A DNA stretch of 64,000 nt from positions 62,001-126,000 of the forward strand of contig NZ_SEWF01000008.1 in the NCBI RefSeq assembly GCF_004168285.1, read 5' to 3'. The notes under the pieces were generated by a model that was not told the origin of the DNA, made no database searches, and saw only the letters and a list, made by a program, of their open reading frames with translations. The position numbers were made by a program, and so were the translations under genes. This document shows positions 1 to 9,933 of this stretch, one piece after another (position 1 is the stretch's first letter; every line of letters starts with the position of its first letter). The DNA comes from Emticicia agri. Its GTDB lineage: Bacteria > Bacteroidota > Bacteroidia > Cytophagales > Spirosomataceae.

Positions 1-2
1 AA

Positions 3-509
3 TCTAAAGTAAAAGATGTGGTTATGAATAGTAATTTTGGTATAGGTATAAGACCTTCTTTTACAAAATTCACGAAAGATAATTCTTCTTTCACGGTTGC
101 CATAGGCTATAATATCGTTACGGCAGGAGTCAGATCAACCTTTAGTTCAGACCTAATTAAAACAACGCTACACACTATTTCTGCTGGTTTTTATTTAAGT
201 AATTACAAAATGTTTAACGAAAAATTCGGCGTTTCTATCAGATATGGCGGAGACGTAGGATACTCGTTTAATACTTCTTCAACCAATCGAGATACCAGAT
301 CCTTTATCAAAAGCACTATACTTAATCTGAGCGCAGGGCCGGGTATTATCTATTTACTCAATGAAAAATGGGCGGTTGAAGGAGTAACCTCGCTTGTGAA
401 TATCTCTTCAGTCTATACAAAATCAGGAGATGTAAGTGCGTTTAGCATGGGTACTGATATTAGCTTAAACCCATCTGTAGGAATTGGTTTCAGATATTTT
501 TTGAAATAG
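3..509 (+). CDS. Outer membrane beta-barrel protein, C-terminal part (5' end outside window)
   Basis: The reading frame is open to the left edge, so only the C-terminal ~168 residues are present and the true start lies upstream; the GTG at 18 need not be a start. The product shows alternating hydrophobic/polar strands with Gly and aromatic residues (for example GIGIRPSFTKF and SVGIGFRYFLK) and ends in an aromatic-rich strand. This is typical of small Bacteroidota outer-membrane barrels of the OmpW/porin-like type. No specific function can be assigned. Its last 20 bases overlap tail-to-tail with the end of lpxK on the other strand. Confidence 0.65.
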   Translation, partial: SKVKDVVMNSNFGIGIRPSFTKFTKDNSSFTVAIGYNIVTAGVRSTFSSDLIKTTLHTISAGFYLSNYKMFNEKFGVSIRYGGDVGYSFNTSSTNRDTRSFIKSTILNLSAGPGIIYLLNEKWAVEGVTSLVNISSVYTKSGDVSAFSMGTDISLNPSVGIGFRYFLK

Positions 510-1539
510 CCGATAAAATAAAGCTATCGAAATCGGCTTTATCATCAATCATTACTTCAATCGGAACATAAAAGAATCTCTCAAGCTCTTGCACGTACAG
601 CAAGGGCTTGATTTTTACCATATCTTTTTCAGTCGTAATAATTTGTTGCAAAGGGTTTTGCCTATTAAGCATTTGCTCAATTTCATTTCTGGAAAATGCA
701 AAATGGTCGGGGTAGTCAATTACCTTTCCGATACTATATCCTTTCTTTTTCAGGTATTCCTGAAATACCTCCGGCCTGGCAATGGCAGTTACTACTACGG
801 CAAGGTTTTCAACATTAAAAACCTTATTTTCAGCGTATGAACTAATGGCTTTATAATGAATCTGTGAGAAGCAAACAGGTGTATCAGCTAAAGTATATCG
901 GCTTATACCTGCTTTTATCTCTTCTTTGGCTTTTGCTGAAATATCTGTCGGACATTTGCTGACAATTACTGCATGAGCTCTGTTGGCACTTCGCCGAATA
1001 TCTCTTAATTTCCCTACCGGAGCCAGATAATCTGCATAAAAAGGTCGGTTATAGTCACATAAAAGTATATTAAGGTGTGGCGCAATTCTACGGTGCTGAA
1101 AAGCATCATCTAAAATGATTAATTCGTTATCAGGGAAAGTAGCTTGAATTTTATTTACACCTGCAATTCTATCTTCGCAAACTACTACCTTGATTTTATC
1201 TTTAAATTTCAGGTAATACTGCATCGGTTCGTCACCTATCGTTTGAGCCGTAGCCGTATCATCTGCCCATACAAAGCCTTTGGTTTGGCGTTTGTATCCT
1301 CTGCTTAAAATAGTGGTTTTGTATTGACTGGCTAAAAGATTGACCAGATACTCTACATGCGGTGTTTTGCCGGTACCACCTAAATTCAGGTTGCCCACAT
1401 TAATGGTAAATACATCAGGGCGGGTACTTGTCAGAATACCATTATCGTAGAGCCAGTTTCTTGTATAAACCACACAAGTCAATAAAAATGTAAGCGGTAA
1501 TAACAGTATCTGTAAAATCAAGGATATGGAAAATGGCAT
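490..1539 (-). CDS. lpxK: Tetraacyldisaccharide 4'-kinase
   Basis: LpxK phosphorylates the 4' position of the lipid A disaccharide at the inner membrane, the sixth step of the Raetz pathway. The 349-residue product has an N-terminal hydrophobic helix (about residues 5-25) and a P-loop GGTGKT at 54-59 preceded by NVGNLNLG. It also has the family motif LDDAFQHRR near 143-151, a variant of the usual DDGFQH. Length matches the family (about 330-360 aa). The ATG at 1539 is followed directly by the membrane helix, as expected. The stop codon overlaps the preceding plus-strand gene by 20 bases, so the two convergent genes share their 3' ends. The lpx genes are scattered in Bacteroidota, so an isolated lpxK is normal. 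Confidence 0.93.
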   Translation of the reverse strand: MPFSISLILQILLLPLTFLLTCVVYTRNWLYDNGILTSTRPDVFTINVGNLNLGGTGKTPHVEYLVNLLASQYKTTILSRGYKRQTKGFVWADDTATAQTIGDEPMQYYLKFKDKIKVVVCEDRIAGVNKIQATFPDNELIILDDAFQHRRIAPHLNILLCDYNRPFYADYLAPVGKLRDIRRSANRAHAVIVSKCPTDISAKAKEEIKAGISRYTLADTPVCFSQIHYKAISSYAENKVFNVENLAVVVTAIARPEVFQEYLKKKGYSIGKVIDYPDHFAFSRNEIEQMLNRQNPLQQIITTEKDMVKIKPLLYVQELERFFYVPIEVMIDDKADFDSFILSAISKNI

Positions 1540-1613
1540 GATTGATTTCGGATTAGTGACAATTCATTAGCTTTTTTATACTTTTTCACAAGAAAACAAC
1601 ACAAAATGGGTCA

Positions 1614-1649
1614 TTTGTGGCATAAAAAATAAAACTTTCTGTACTTTTG
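1614..1649 (+). promoter_or_regulatory. Bacteroidota-type promoter of menC
   Basis: A TTTG at 1614-1617 and TACTTTTG at 1642-1649 fit the Bacteroidota sigma consensus (TTTG, about 20 nt, TAnnTTTG), although the 24-nt spacer is slightly long. The -7 element covers the upstream TTG codon at 1647, so translation must begin at the ATG at 1671. Confidence 0.55.
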
Positions 1650-1670
1650 CAAACTTACGCATTTTTTTCG

Positions 1671-2753
1671 ATGGGGCTGAAAGCTAATTGGGTCAAACAC
1701 TTATTGAAGTTTAAATTTGAGGCGGGGACTTCTCGTGGTGTTTATACCGAGAAAGAGACTTTTATTTTACGCATATCTGATACCGAAAATGCCTCGGTTT
1801 TTGGATTGGGTGAAATTGCTCCCCTGCATGGTTTGAGTATTGATTTCGTACCTGACTTTGAACAGGTATTGAATAATGTGTGCGATACCTTCAATAGCCT
1901 CGATTTAGAAGTTTTCCCCTGGAACCTGAATATTATACTCTCACAATTGATTGATGATGCTTTCCCCTCTGTCAAATTCGGTTTTGAAACAGCCTTGCTT
2001 GATTTCATGAATGGCGGTAAAAGGGTTATTTTCGATAATGATTTTGTAGATGGCCGTAAAGTTATTCCTATCAATGGCTTAATCTGGATGGGTAGCAAGG
2101 AATTTATGGTTAATCAGGTAGAGGAGAAACTACATGCAGGTTTTGATACACTGAAACTAAAAATCGGAGCCATTAATTTTGATGATGAATTAGGTATCTT
2201 AGCCTCAATCAGAGATAAATTCAGCCCTCAGCAGATAAGTTTACGGGTAGATGCCAATGGTGCCTTTACTACCAGCGAGGTAGCGCAGAAATTAGCCAGT
2301 TTAAGCACCTATCAGCTTCATAGCATTGAGCAACCCATCAAAGCGCATCAGATAGAAGCGATGGCCGACCTGAGTGGTAATAGCCCTATACCGATTGCTT
2401 TAGATGAAGAATTGATTGGCATAAGCGATTATGTACAAAAAATGCAGTTGCTGAAGAAAATAAAACCACAATACATTATTCTGAAACCAACCCTGTTAGG
2501 AGGTTTGCAGCATTGCCGTGAATGGATTGAAATTGCCACAAGACTACAGATTGGCTGGTGGATTACCTCTGCCCTTGAATCGAATATCGGACTGAATGCC
2601 ATTGCCCAGTTTACTGCCGAATATAAAAACCCACTTCCGCAAGGCCTGGGCACCGGGGCATTGTATCATAATAATATCCCAAGTCCGCTTACAGTTGAGA
2701 ATGGGAGTTTAAGATATGATACCAAAAAGACATGGGATTTGGGTATTTTGTAA
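1671..2753 (+). CDS. menC: o-Succinylbenzoate synthase (enolase superfamily)
   Basis: This enzyme would dehydrate SHCHC to o-succinylbenzoate in menaquinone synthesis. The 360-residue protein has the muconate-lactonizing branch residues of the enolase superfamily: KLK at 162-164 (general acid/base), RVDANGAF with Asp194, SIEQPI with Glu220, ALDEE with Asp245 (metal ligands), and LKPTLLGG with Lys272. The C-terminal TSALESNIGLNAIAQ block is characteristic of Bacteroidota MenC rather than dipeptide epimerase. The start at ATG 1671 is chosen because a promoter -7 element covers the earlier TTG codon. No other men gene is adjacent. A dipeptide epimerase is the main alternative. Confidence 0.85.
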   Translation: MGLKANWVKHLLKFKFEAGTSRGVYTEKETFILRISDTENASVFGLGEIAPLHGLSIDFVPDFEQVLNNVCDTFNSLDLEVFPWNLNIILSQLIDDAFPSVKFGFETALLDFMNGGKRVIFDNDFVDGRKVIPINGLIWMGSKEFMVNQVEEKLHAGFDTLKLKIGAINFDDELGILASIRDKFSPQQISLRVDANGAFTTSEVAQKLASLSTYQLHSIEQPIKAHQIEAMADLSGNSPIPIALDEELIGISDYVQKMQLLKKIKPQYIILKPTLLGGLQHCREWIEIATRLQIGWWITSALESNIGLNAIAQFTAEYKNPLPQGLGTGALYHNNIPSPLTVENGSLRYDTKKTWDLGIL

Positions 2754-2759
2754 AAATTA

Positions 2760-2912
2760 TGGGTGGCAGGTCGGGCTGCGTAGGCTATACTCGTCCGAAT
2801 AAGACCGTATCACCCTTAGGCGTTCCAATGGATAAATTATCTCCAAATTATGCGTGCCACGCTCGTTTGAGGACGAGTGGAAGCCGACCACCGCGTGGGT
2901 GCCACGCCGACC
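2760..2912. repeat. GC-rich intergenic repeat, family shared with 15.1-15.3 kb
   Basis: This ~150-bp block between menC and the McrB-like gene is clearly more GC-rich than its surroundings and has no coding potential. It contains CTATACTCGTCCGAA (near 2788), which recurs on the opposite strand near 15263-15277. Words such as GCGTGCCACGC and GGACGAGT recur in the 15.1 kb cluster in both orientations. It is probably a member of a palindromic interspersed repeat family, placed here between convergent gene ends. Confidence 0.55.
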
Positions 2913-2913
2913 C

Positions 2914-4428
2914 TCAGGCATTCATATATATATTCTTCAATAGCTCTGCATTTAACTCCTGATTTACGATATAGCGATAGGTCTCATCATCGTAGCTATC
3001 TAAATTTTTACCAAATATATCTCTGGTTCTGACAGTCTCTCTTAAAATAATTTCCTGCCCTAAAACCAAACGTATTTTCTCCCAGTCATTATAAAAATAT
3101 TCCTGCAACAGTGGAATAATTTTATTCAGAAACACCTGATACAAATCTTCTTCTGATTCTATCTCCATAAAATAGGCATGCCCGAGCATATGATTACGGT
3201 CTAATAGAAACTCTATGCGTTGATTCAGTTTAGTTAAGAGTTTTTCCAAATCAATATCGGCTGTTTCTTTCAACAGATACGCTTTAGGCATCAGCTCCAC
3301 AAATTCAAATCTACGTCTCAAGGCAAGGTCTAATAAAGCAATAGAGCGGTCGGTAGTATTCATGGTACCAATGATATACAAATTAGCCGGAACCCCAAAA
3401 CGTTCCTGCGAATAAGGCAGCGTAAGCGAGAGTTCGTTAGTTGCGCCCAAACGTTTGTCTTTCTCTACTAATGTTATTAATTCGCCAAATACCTTTGAGA
3501 GATTAGCCCGGTTCAGTTCATCAATAATCAGTACATGGCTTTCGGCGTTTTTAAACTTCTGTTCCCTGTTTTCTTTCTTATCGTTTATACAACCGGCAAA
3601 ACTACCATAGCCTGCTTTTTTCAGTGCTTCCAGACAAGCCGTATAGAATACCCCCTTTACCACTTCATAATGCACCTGTCCGCCTCTGGTAACAGGTCTT
3701 AAACCCTCAATAAATTCTTCGTAGCTATAAGATTGATGAAAAGTAATAAATCCGGCCTTGGTATTTTTAGCTACACGCCTTGCTTCAAAAGTTTTACCCG
3801 TACCCGGAGGGCCGTAATAAACCACATTAAGCGGAATATCTAACGGAGATACATAACTCACATCGTCTTCATTCAGCGTTGCGGGCGTTTCATTACTGGG
3901 CAGATAAGGGGTATCCGGGTTATCCATTTCCCAGAAAAGCTCATTGCGCAGGTTTTCGTCTTCAGCAATCTGATAAATATAAGGATTATGCCGTTCTTTT
4001 CTGGCACTCGACACCGCCATAGCTTTCAGTTCTTCCAGACACTCCTGCCAGGCACTTCTTATCTTAATATCATCAATTATATGCTTCTGCTCAAAAGGGA
4101 TATGTGCGTAAAAATAATCAGGATTACTTAAGGGAGATATATCAATAGTTTTGAGTTTTGAGAATAACTGCTCATGCCGTTTACAGAATATCATATCAAA
4201 CCAAACGCCTTTCTTGCGCCGAAAATCCAAAGCTACATAACTATTTATATTGGCAGTTATGGCTTTGTCTTTCCGTATCGAAAATGCAATGCGTGGGTCG
4301 TCTATGCCTACGTTTGTTACCTCTATCAATTCTTGTAAAAGTACAAAAAACTTCAAAGAAGCCTCTTTATTGGCAATCTCTTGTAATTTTTTTATGAGCG
4401 AATCTTTATTTACGGCTGGTGTATTCAT
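2914..4428 (-). CDS. McrB-like AAA+ ATPase, without an McrC partner
   Basis: The 504-residue protein has an unrecognised N-terminal region (1-190) followed by an McrB-type AAA+ motor. Visible motifs are Walker A GPPGTGKT at 206-213, the McrB-typical [18 protein letters not shown], Walker [20 protein letters not shown] near 297-315, sensor-1 [12 protein letters not shown] and an arginine-rich ALRRRFEF. McrB uses GTP and drives the McrC nuclease in modified-DNA restriction. Here no mcrC lies downstream (menC is convergent) or upstream (the divergent SusC operon), so the nuclease is absent or encoded elsewhere. Residues 40-90 (IAFSIRKDK... [17 protein letters not shown]) could be a DNA- or ligand-binding domain, which is not identifiable by eye. 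The family call is solid; a defence role is inference. Confidence 0.8.
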   Translation of the reverse strand: MNTPAVNKDSLIKKLQEIANKEASLKFFVLLQELIEVTNVGIDDPRIAFSIRKDKAITANINSYVALDFRRKKGVWFDMIFCKRHEQLFSKLKTIDISPLSNPDYFYAHIPFEQKHIIDDIKIRSAWQECLEELKAMAVSSARKERHNPYIYQIAEDENLRNELFWEMDNPDTPYLPSNETPATLNEDDVSYVSPLDIPLNVVYYGPPGTGKTFEARRVAKNTKAGFITFHQSYSYEEFIEGLRPVTRGGQVHYEVVKGVFYTACLEALKKAGYGSFAGCINDKKENREQKFKNAESHVLIIDELNRANLSKVFGELITLVEKDKRLGATNELSLTLPYSQERFGVPANLYIIGTMNTTDRSIALLDLALRRRFEFVELMPKAYLLKETADIDLEKLLTKLNQRIEFLLDRNHMLGHAYFMEIESEEDLYQVFLNKIIPLLQEYFYNDWEKIRLVLGQEIILRETVRTRDIFGKNLDSYDDETYRYIVNQELNAELLKNIYMNA

Positions 4429-4857
4429 TTTTTGTCTATATATTTTTTGAAGTCATATCAGTAATTTTTTTTTTTCGTCGCAACAAAAAGAGTTTTTATA
4501 GTTTGAGAATATTTCACTACTCGTTGTACTTATAAAAGAAACTATGTTTTAAACAAAATGAGTAAAAACTACTATACCAAAGGCATACAAAAAGCATTAA
4601 ATTCCATTCACTCAACTAAATTCAGAATATTATTTGGCACTTTTAATAATCAATAAAATATAATAAAAGTTTGCACTCTAATTATAAAAAAAATAACTTA
4701 TAAAAGTTTTTTAGAATTTTCTTGGCATTTATTTTCTTTTTTTCTAAAAATAATCTAAGTTTAGTCTATGATAGCAAAGAATACTTATTTTATACTTTTT
4801 CGTAAAAATAGTTATTTCTGTCGCAATCATATTTAATAAACCTAAACTAAACTGTTC
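4429..4857. other. Intergenic region upstream of the SusC operon
   Basis: This 429-bp, very AT-rich spacer between the divergent McrB-like and SusC genes must hold both promoters. No clear TAnnTTTG element with a well-spaced TTG was found. A poly-T tract lies at about 4467-4474. A 32-codon ORF from ATG 4558 has no recognisable family or convincing ribosome-binding context and is not called as a gene. Confidence 0.4.
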
Positions 4858-7800
4858 ATGAAAAAAACTCTACTTCTCAGTTTACTGGGGGTCTGGCTTT
4901 GCATTGCCTCTATGGCACAAACAAGAAAGATTACCGGTAAGGTGACATCTTCAGACGACGGCTCTTCTCTGCCAGGCGTTTCGGTTCAAGTAAAAGGTAC
5001 TGCCAAAGGTACCCAAACAGATGTAGATGGCAATTATTCAATTGAAGCTACGTCAGGCGTTACTTTAGTATTCAGTTTTGTTGGGATGAATACCTACGAG
5101 GAAAAATTGGGTAATCAATCTGTCCTCAATGTTTCATTGGGGGGTGATACCAAACAACTATCAGAAGTGGTGGTAACTGCCATCGGTATTCAACGTGAAA
5201 AACGTGCTTTAGCGTATGCCGTATCAAATGTTAAAGCCGAAGATTTACAACAACGCTCTGAGCCTGATGCCCTGAGAGCATTAAACGGCAAAGTACCCGG
5301 CGTAAACATTATTGCCGGAGGGGGAGCTCCCGGACAGGCCACCCGTATTACTATCAGAGGTAATAACTCATTTGCCGGAAACAACCAACCTTTATTTGTA
5401 GTAGATGGCATTCCGTTCGACAACTCAGTAAATGCCACTGATGGTTTCAACCAGAATACAGTTACCTCTAACCGTGCTTACGACATCGACCCTAACAACG
5501 TTGAATCATTAACCGTATTAAAAGGGGCAGCCGCTTCGGCACTCTATGGTTCACGTGCGGCCAATGGTGTGGTAGTAATTACCACTAAAGCAGGTAGCAA
5601 AAGCGCCAAAAAAGGCTTGGAAGTAACCTATACTTCTTCTTACTCTACTGAAAAAATTTCTACCGTACCTGAATATCAGGATACTTACACGCAAGGTTCA
5701 AACCAGACCTACAATGGTGGGTTTATCGGTAACTGGGGAACCGTATTCCCTTCTGAAGTTGACCGTGTCAATCAGGCATTGGGTTTTGAGCGTTACTCGA
5801 AAGTAATTGATTCTAATTACCCTGCCGGACAAGTACCGCATCCGTTGGTGGGTGTAGCGTATGGTGCTGCCCGTTATACTTCTGTATTTCCTGAGCTATT
5901 AGATGCTAATGGTAAACCGGTTGGTATTGAGTTAAAGCCACACGATATTATCGGTGGTTTCTTCCGTACAGGTAATGTGTTTGAGAATAGCCTGAACATT
6001 TCTTCAACAGGCGATAAAACCACTATCAGTGCAGGTGCTTCTCGTATGACCAACAAAGGTATTATTCCGAACTCTACGGCAAGCCGTACTACCCTGAATT
6101 TCGGCGGCAATGCCATTCTTGCCAATAAGATTACCATGAGTGGAAATGTAAACTACGTAAACACAGAGCAACAATCGCCACAATCAGGTGCAGGTTATTA
6201 TGCCGATTACGGTGGATTAGGCTTTGGAGGTTCAATTTATGGTCGTTTGTTCTATCAACCCCGTAACTATGATTTGAACGGTTATCCATTCGAAAATCCG
6301 GTTGATGGTTCAAATGTATATTTCCGTGCCCTTGATAACCCTCTCTGGACAGCTAAATACAACCTTTATACCAGTACTGTAAACCGTGTATTTGGAAACA
6401 TGGCATTGAATTATGATGTAACACCCTGGTTAAATGTAACTGCCAAAGGTGGTATTAACACCTATAGCGAAGTTCGCCGCAACGTATTCCGTCCGGGTGG
6501 TACAAGTGTACCTTTAGGTAATGTAAGCCGCAGAGATATTACCAATACCGAAATTGACTTTACATTTTTAGCAACAGCCACCAAAGATTTTGGCGACAAA
6601 TTGAATATGCGTTTAATGGTGGGTTATAATGCCAACCAACGTGCCAAAAACATCAGCTATGTAACAGGTAATACGGTAATTGACCCTAATTTACCAGTTA
6701 TAGGTGGTACCAATGCACAGTTTGCTTCTGAATACCGTGAAAAAAGAAGGTTGTATGGTTTCTTTGCTGAATATACCGCAGGTTATAACAATATTCTGTT
6801 CCTGACAGCAACCATCCGTAACGACCACTCATCTACACTACCGAAAGAAAACAACAGTTATCTGTACCCTTCGGTAAGTGCTTCGTTTGTATTTACAGAG
6901 GCATTTAAGATACCAACCAATATATTGAGCTTTGGTAAACTACGCGCCAACTATGCCAAAGTAGGTAAAGATGCAGACCCTTATCAGGTATTTACTGCTT
7001 ATAACTTAGGGGCAACTTACTATAATGCTACACCTATTTCGTCAGAAAGTTTACCAACTACCCTGAACAATGCAGGTCTAAAACCGGAGTTTACTTCTGA
7101 AATAGAAGTAGGAACTGAATTACAGTTCTTTAAAAACCGTATTGGTCTTGACTTCGCTTATTTCGACCGTACTTCAACCGATTTGATTGTTACGGCTCGT
7201 ATTCCTACTTCAACAGGTTTCGATTTCAAAGCAACCAATGCCGGAAAAATCAAAAACAATGGTATTGAAATCGGTCTGAATCTGGTACCTGTAAAACTAA
7301 GCAACGGCTTTACCTGGAACTCATTTATAGCCTTTACCCGCCTGCGTTCTGAAATTGTTGATGCAGGTCCGAGTGGTGAATTATTTTTAGGTGGTACGGG
7401 TCTTTCATCAACAGGCACCATGCACCGTAACGGTAATCCTTATGGTATGATTTACGGCTCAAAAAATGCCCGTAGTGACGACGGCAAACTTTTAATAAGC
7501 CCTATCAACGGCTTACCGATTCTTAGCCCTACCTCTAATATACTGGCTAATCCTGCCCCTGACTTTACGGTTGGCTGGACAAACACCTTCACCTTTAAAG
7601 GCTTTACTTTAACTGCGCTGATGGATTACCGTCAGGGAGGTAGTATGTTCTCGGCAACTGCAGCTTCTTTATTATTGAGAGGTCAGTTGAAAAACTCTGA
7701 AGACCGTGAAGGGATGCGTGTAATTCCAGGTGTATTAGGCGACCCTCAAACCTACAAACCCTTGTTAGATGAAACCGGAAAACAAATCAGAAACACTATT

Positions 7801-8139
7801 CCGATGACTGCCTTCCAGTATCACTTCTCAAGCGGTTTTGGTGCGTATGGTGCCGACGAAACCAATATCTACGATATTACCACTATTCGTTTGCGTGAGG
7901 TTTCATTGGGGTATGTTATTCCTAAAGCTGCTTTAAAGAAAGTTATTCCTTTCTTAGGTAGTGCCAGAATCTCGGCATCAGGAAGAAACCTTTGGTTCAA
8001 AGCACCTAATATGCTTGAAGGTCTGAACTTCGACCCGGAAGTACTATCAAACTTTGCCGACTCAAACATTCAGGGTTTCGACTTAGGTGCTGCTCCTTCT
8101 ACCCGTCGTTATGGAGTTAACCTTGCAGTAACATTCTAA
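4858..8139 (+). CDS. SusC/RagA-family TonB-linked outer membrane protein
   Basis: This is a 1093-residue outer-membrane transporter that, with a SusD lipoprotein, imports oligosaccharides, peptides or other large nutrients using TonB energy. The order is signal peptide (1-21, ending SMAQ), a carboxypeptidase-D regulatory-like domain (about 24-105, with DGNYSI and FSFVGM), a TonB-box-like EVVVTAIG near 106-113, a plug domain (about 115-240, with NGKVPGV and ALYGSRAANGVVVITTK), and a 22-strand barrel ending in NLAVTF. It starts a three-gene operon with a SusD homolog 29 bp downstream. No glycoside hydrolase, peptidase, sigma/anti-sigma pair or HTCS regulator is adjacent, so the substrate cannot be inferred. 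Confidence 0.95.
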   Translation: MKKTLLLSLLGVWLCIASMAQTRKITGKVTSSDDGSSLPGVSVQVKGTAKGTQTDVDGNYSIEATSGVTLVFSFVGMNTYEEKLGNQSVLNVSLGGDTKQLSEVVVTAIGIQREKRALAYAVSNVKAEDLQQRSEPDALRALNGKVPGVNIIAGGGAPGQATRITIRGNNSFAGNNQPLFVVDGIPFDNSVNATDGFNQNTVTSNRAYDIDPNNVESLTVLKGAAASALYGSRAANGVVVITTKAGSKSAKKGLEVTYTSSYSTEKISTVPEYQDTYTQGSNQTYNGGFIGNWGTVFPSEVDRVNQALGFERYSKVIDSNYPAGQVPHPLVGVAYGAARYTSVFPELLDANGKPVGIELKPHDIIGGFFRTGNVFENSLNISSTGDKTTISAGASRMTNKGIIPNSTASRTTLNFGGNAILANKITMSGNVNYVNTEQQSPQSGAGYYADYGGLGFGGSIYGRLFYQPRNYDLNGYPFENPVDGSNVYFRALDNPLWTAKYNLYTSTVNRVFGNMALNYDVTPWLNVTAKGGINTYSEVRRNVFRPGGTSVPLGNVSRRDITNTEIDFTFLATATKDFGDKLNMRLMVGYNANQRAKNISYVTGNTVIDPNLPVIGGTNAQFASEYREKRRLYGFFAEYTAGYNNILFLTATIRNDHSSTLPKENNSYLYPSVSASFVFTEAFKIPTNILSFGKLRANYAKVGKDADPYQVFTAYNLGATYYNATPISSESLPTTLNNAGLKPEFTSEIEVGTELQFFKNRIGLDFAYFDRTSTDLIVTARIPTSTGFDFKATNAGKIKNNGIEIGLNLVPVKLSNGFTWNSFIAFTRLRSEIVDAGPSGELFLGGTGLSSTGTMHRNGNPYGMIYGSKNARSDDGKLLISPINGLPILSPTSNILANPAPDFTVGWTNTFTFKGFTLTALMDYRQGGSMFSATAASLLLRGQLKNSEDREGMRVIPGVLGDPQTYKPLLDETGKQIRNTIPMTAFQYHFSSGFGAYGADETNIYDITTIRLREVSLGYVIPKAALKKVIPFLGSARISASGRNLWFKAPNMLEGLNFDPEVLSNFADSNIQGFDLGAAPSTRRYGVNLAVTF

Positions 8140-8168
8140 TTACAGGAACAACCTAAACATCAGGAACA

Positions 8169-9848
8169 ATGAAATTAAAAAATATATCAAAATTATTACT
8201 GACTACCAGTGTTGTCAGTCTGATAAGTAGTTGTGATATGACGGATCTGGATATTAACAAGGATTTGAACCGTCCGTCTGTTGCGGCTGTAAAACTATTA
8301 TTACCAACGGCAGAATCAGCCGCAGTAAATGCCATTACCTCATTATCTGAAAACTCTATGGGGTTTGCCGGACTATTGAGCAGTGCTGATAATTATGACC
8401 TCAATAACCAGTCGTATAATGGTACATGGAACAATTTTTACCGTGACATGAACAACGTTGAGGCCATTATCAATGCAAGTGCCAACAGCCCGCATTATTT
8501 AGGGATAGCCCAAACCCTGAAAGCATTGGCTATGGGAAACTTTGTAGATATGTTTGGTGATGCGCCTTACTCGGAAGCCTGGAAAGGCAATGCAGAAACG
8601 GCTATTATTACGCCTAAATTTGACAAAGACTCTGAGATTTATGAGTCATTGATTAAATTGTGCGACCAGGCCGTTGCTAACCTTTCAAAAACAAGCCCTG
8701 TTTCGGTAGCAACCGAAGGTGGCGATTTTCTTTACAAAGGAAGCATACCGAGATGGATTAAATTAGCTAAAACCGTTAAAATCAAATTGCTTTTAACTTC
8801 CCGCAAGGGACGTGCGGCCGGAGATACTGAATTAAAAGCTGCCTTAGCAGCCGGAGGATACATTACTGACCCCGCCGATGATTTTATTTTCAGATTCAGC
8901 ACAGCTTCGGCTCCTGAAGGCCGCCATCCGTGGTTCCGTTCGGCTTATTTAGCTGATAATGGTTTTTCTTATCCAAGCCATCAGTTAATGTCTGAAATGA
9001 TTTTCAATAAAGACCCTCGTCTGGATTTCTATTTCTACCGTCAGACAGAAAGAATACTTGACCCATCGAACCCAACTGACAGAGGTACTATTCCTTACGG
9101 TGGCTCTTATCTGGTATTGAAGCCAGCTTTCTGGGAAAGATGGAATCAGGTATTTGGCAAACCTACCAAAGCCGATTCAAATTATGTAGCCGGATTCTTC
9201 GGTCGTGACAGAGGAGACAATACAGGTGTGCCGCAAGATGGTGCCTTACGTACAGCTCCGGGTGCGTATCCTGCCGGAGGCTTGTATGGCGGCAGAAGCG
9301 TAGCAGCAAGGGCTTTAACAGGTGGTAGAGGAGCCGGAAATGGTATATGGCCTTTGCTTACCAGCAACAACGTTAAATTCTATCAGATTGAATCTATTTT
9401 AGATGGTGGTGGCGACGGAAACGCCAGAAGCATATTTGAAGCAGCTATCAGAGAGCATATCAAACGTGTGGTTGATTTAGGCTTAAGTGTTGACGCCGCC
9501 AATGCCAAAGCACCTGCAAGCACTGATATTGATGCCTATGTAGAAAGCCAGTTGAAACTGTTTGATGCCGCTCCCTCTAATAGTGCAAAACTGAATGTAG
9601 TAATGAAACAGATGTGGTACAGCTCTTGGGGACAAGGCATTGAAATATGGAATGCGCTTCGTCGTACGGGTTATCCTTCAACCATCAATAACCCGATTAT
9701 CAGACCGGCACGTCAGTTTGCCTTGCGTTTACCTTATCCATCGCAGGAGGGTAGCCTGAACACCAATGCAAGCTCAAAACTTACAGATGTTATTTTCGAC
9801 AGAGACCCTGTATTCTGGGATAAAGTTAAATTGAAGTGGGAGTTTTAA
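8169..9848 (+). CDS. SusD/RagB-family nutrient-binding lipoprotein
   Basis: This 559-residue surface lipoprotein would form the lid of the upstream SusC channel and bind its substrate. It has a lipoprotein signal with the lipobox LISSC (about residues 18-22), followed by DMTDLDINKDLNRPS. It then shows the helical TPR-type SusD scaffold (LKALAMGNFVDMFGDAPYSEA, RWIKLAKTVKIKLLL). The pattern fits the SusD-like_2 subgroup. The C-terminus (RRTGYPSTINNP, LRLPYPSQE and a Trp-rich end) is also family-typical. The 29-bp gap to SusC indicates co-transcription. Confidence 0.92.
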   Translation: MKLKNISKLLLTTSVVSLISSCDMTDLDINKDLNRPSVAAVKLLLPTAESAAVNAITSLSENSMGFAGLLSSADNYDLNNQSYNGTWNNFYRDMNNVEAIINASANSPHYLGIAQTLKALAMGNFVDMFGDAPYSEAWKGNAETAIITPKFDKDSEIYESLIKLCDQAVANLSKTSPVSVATEGGDFLYKGSIPRWIKLAKTVKIKLLLTSRKGRAAGDTELKAALAAGGYITDPADDFIFRFSTASAPEGRHPWFRSAYLADNGFSYPSHQLMSEMIFNKDPRLDFYFYRQTERILDPSNPTDRGTIPYGGSYLVLKPAFWERWNQVFGKPTKADSNYVAGFFGRDRGDNTGVPQDGALRTAPGAYPAGGLYGGRSVAARALTGGRGAGNGIWPLLTSNNVKFYQIESILDGGGDGNARSIFEAAIREHIKRVVDLGLSVDAANAKAPASTDIDAYVESQLKLFDAAPSNSAKLNVVMKQMWYSSWGQGIEIWNALRRTGYPSTINNPIIRPARQFALRLPYPSQEGSLNTNASSKLTDVIFDRDPVFWDKVKLKWEF

Positions 9849-9933
9849 GCATCAGTTAAAACAATTCCACCGAATTTATTAGCTGCCAGGGGCAGAATTT
9901 AATTAATCTCAAAAAAATTAATTGACAAAAACA

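Noticed and set aside
2732-2962. An ORF across the GC-rich repeat after menC
   Set aside because: It is made of repeat sequence overlapping the ends of two real genes; composition reflects the repeat and not a protein.
4558-4656. A 32-codon ORF (ATG 4558) between the McrB-like and SusC genes
   Set aside because: Too short, in AT-rich intergenic DNA, no family resemblance and no clear ribosome-binding or promoter context.
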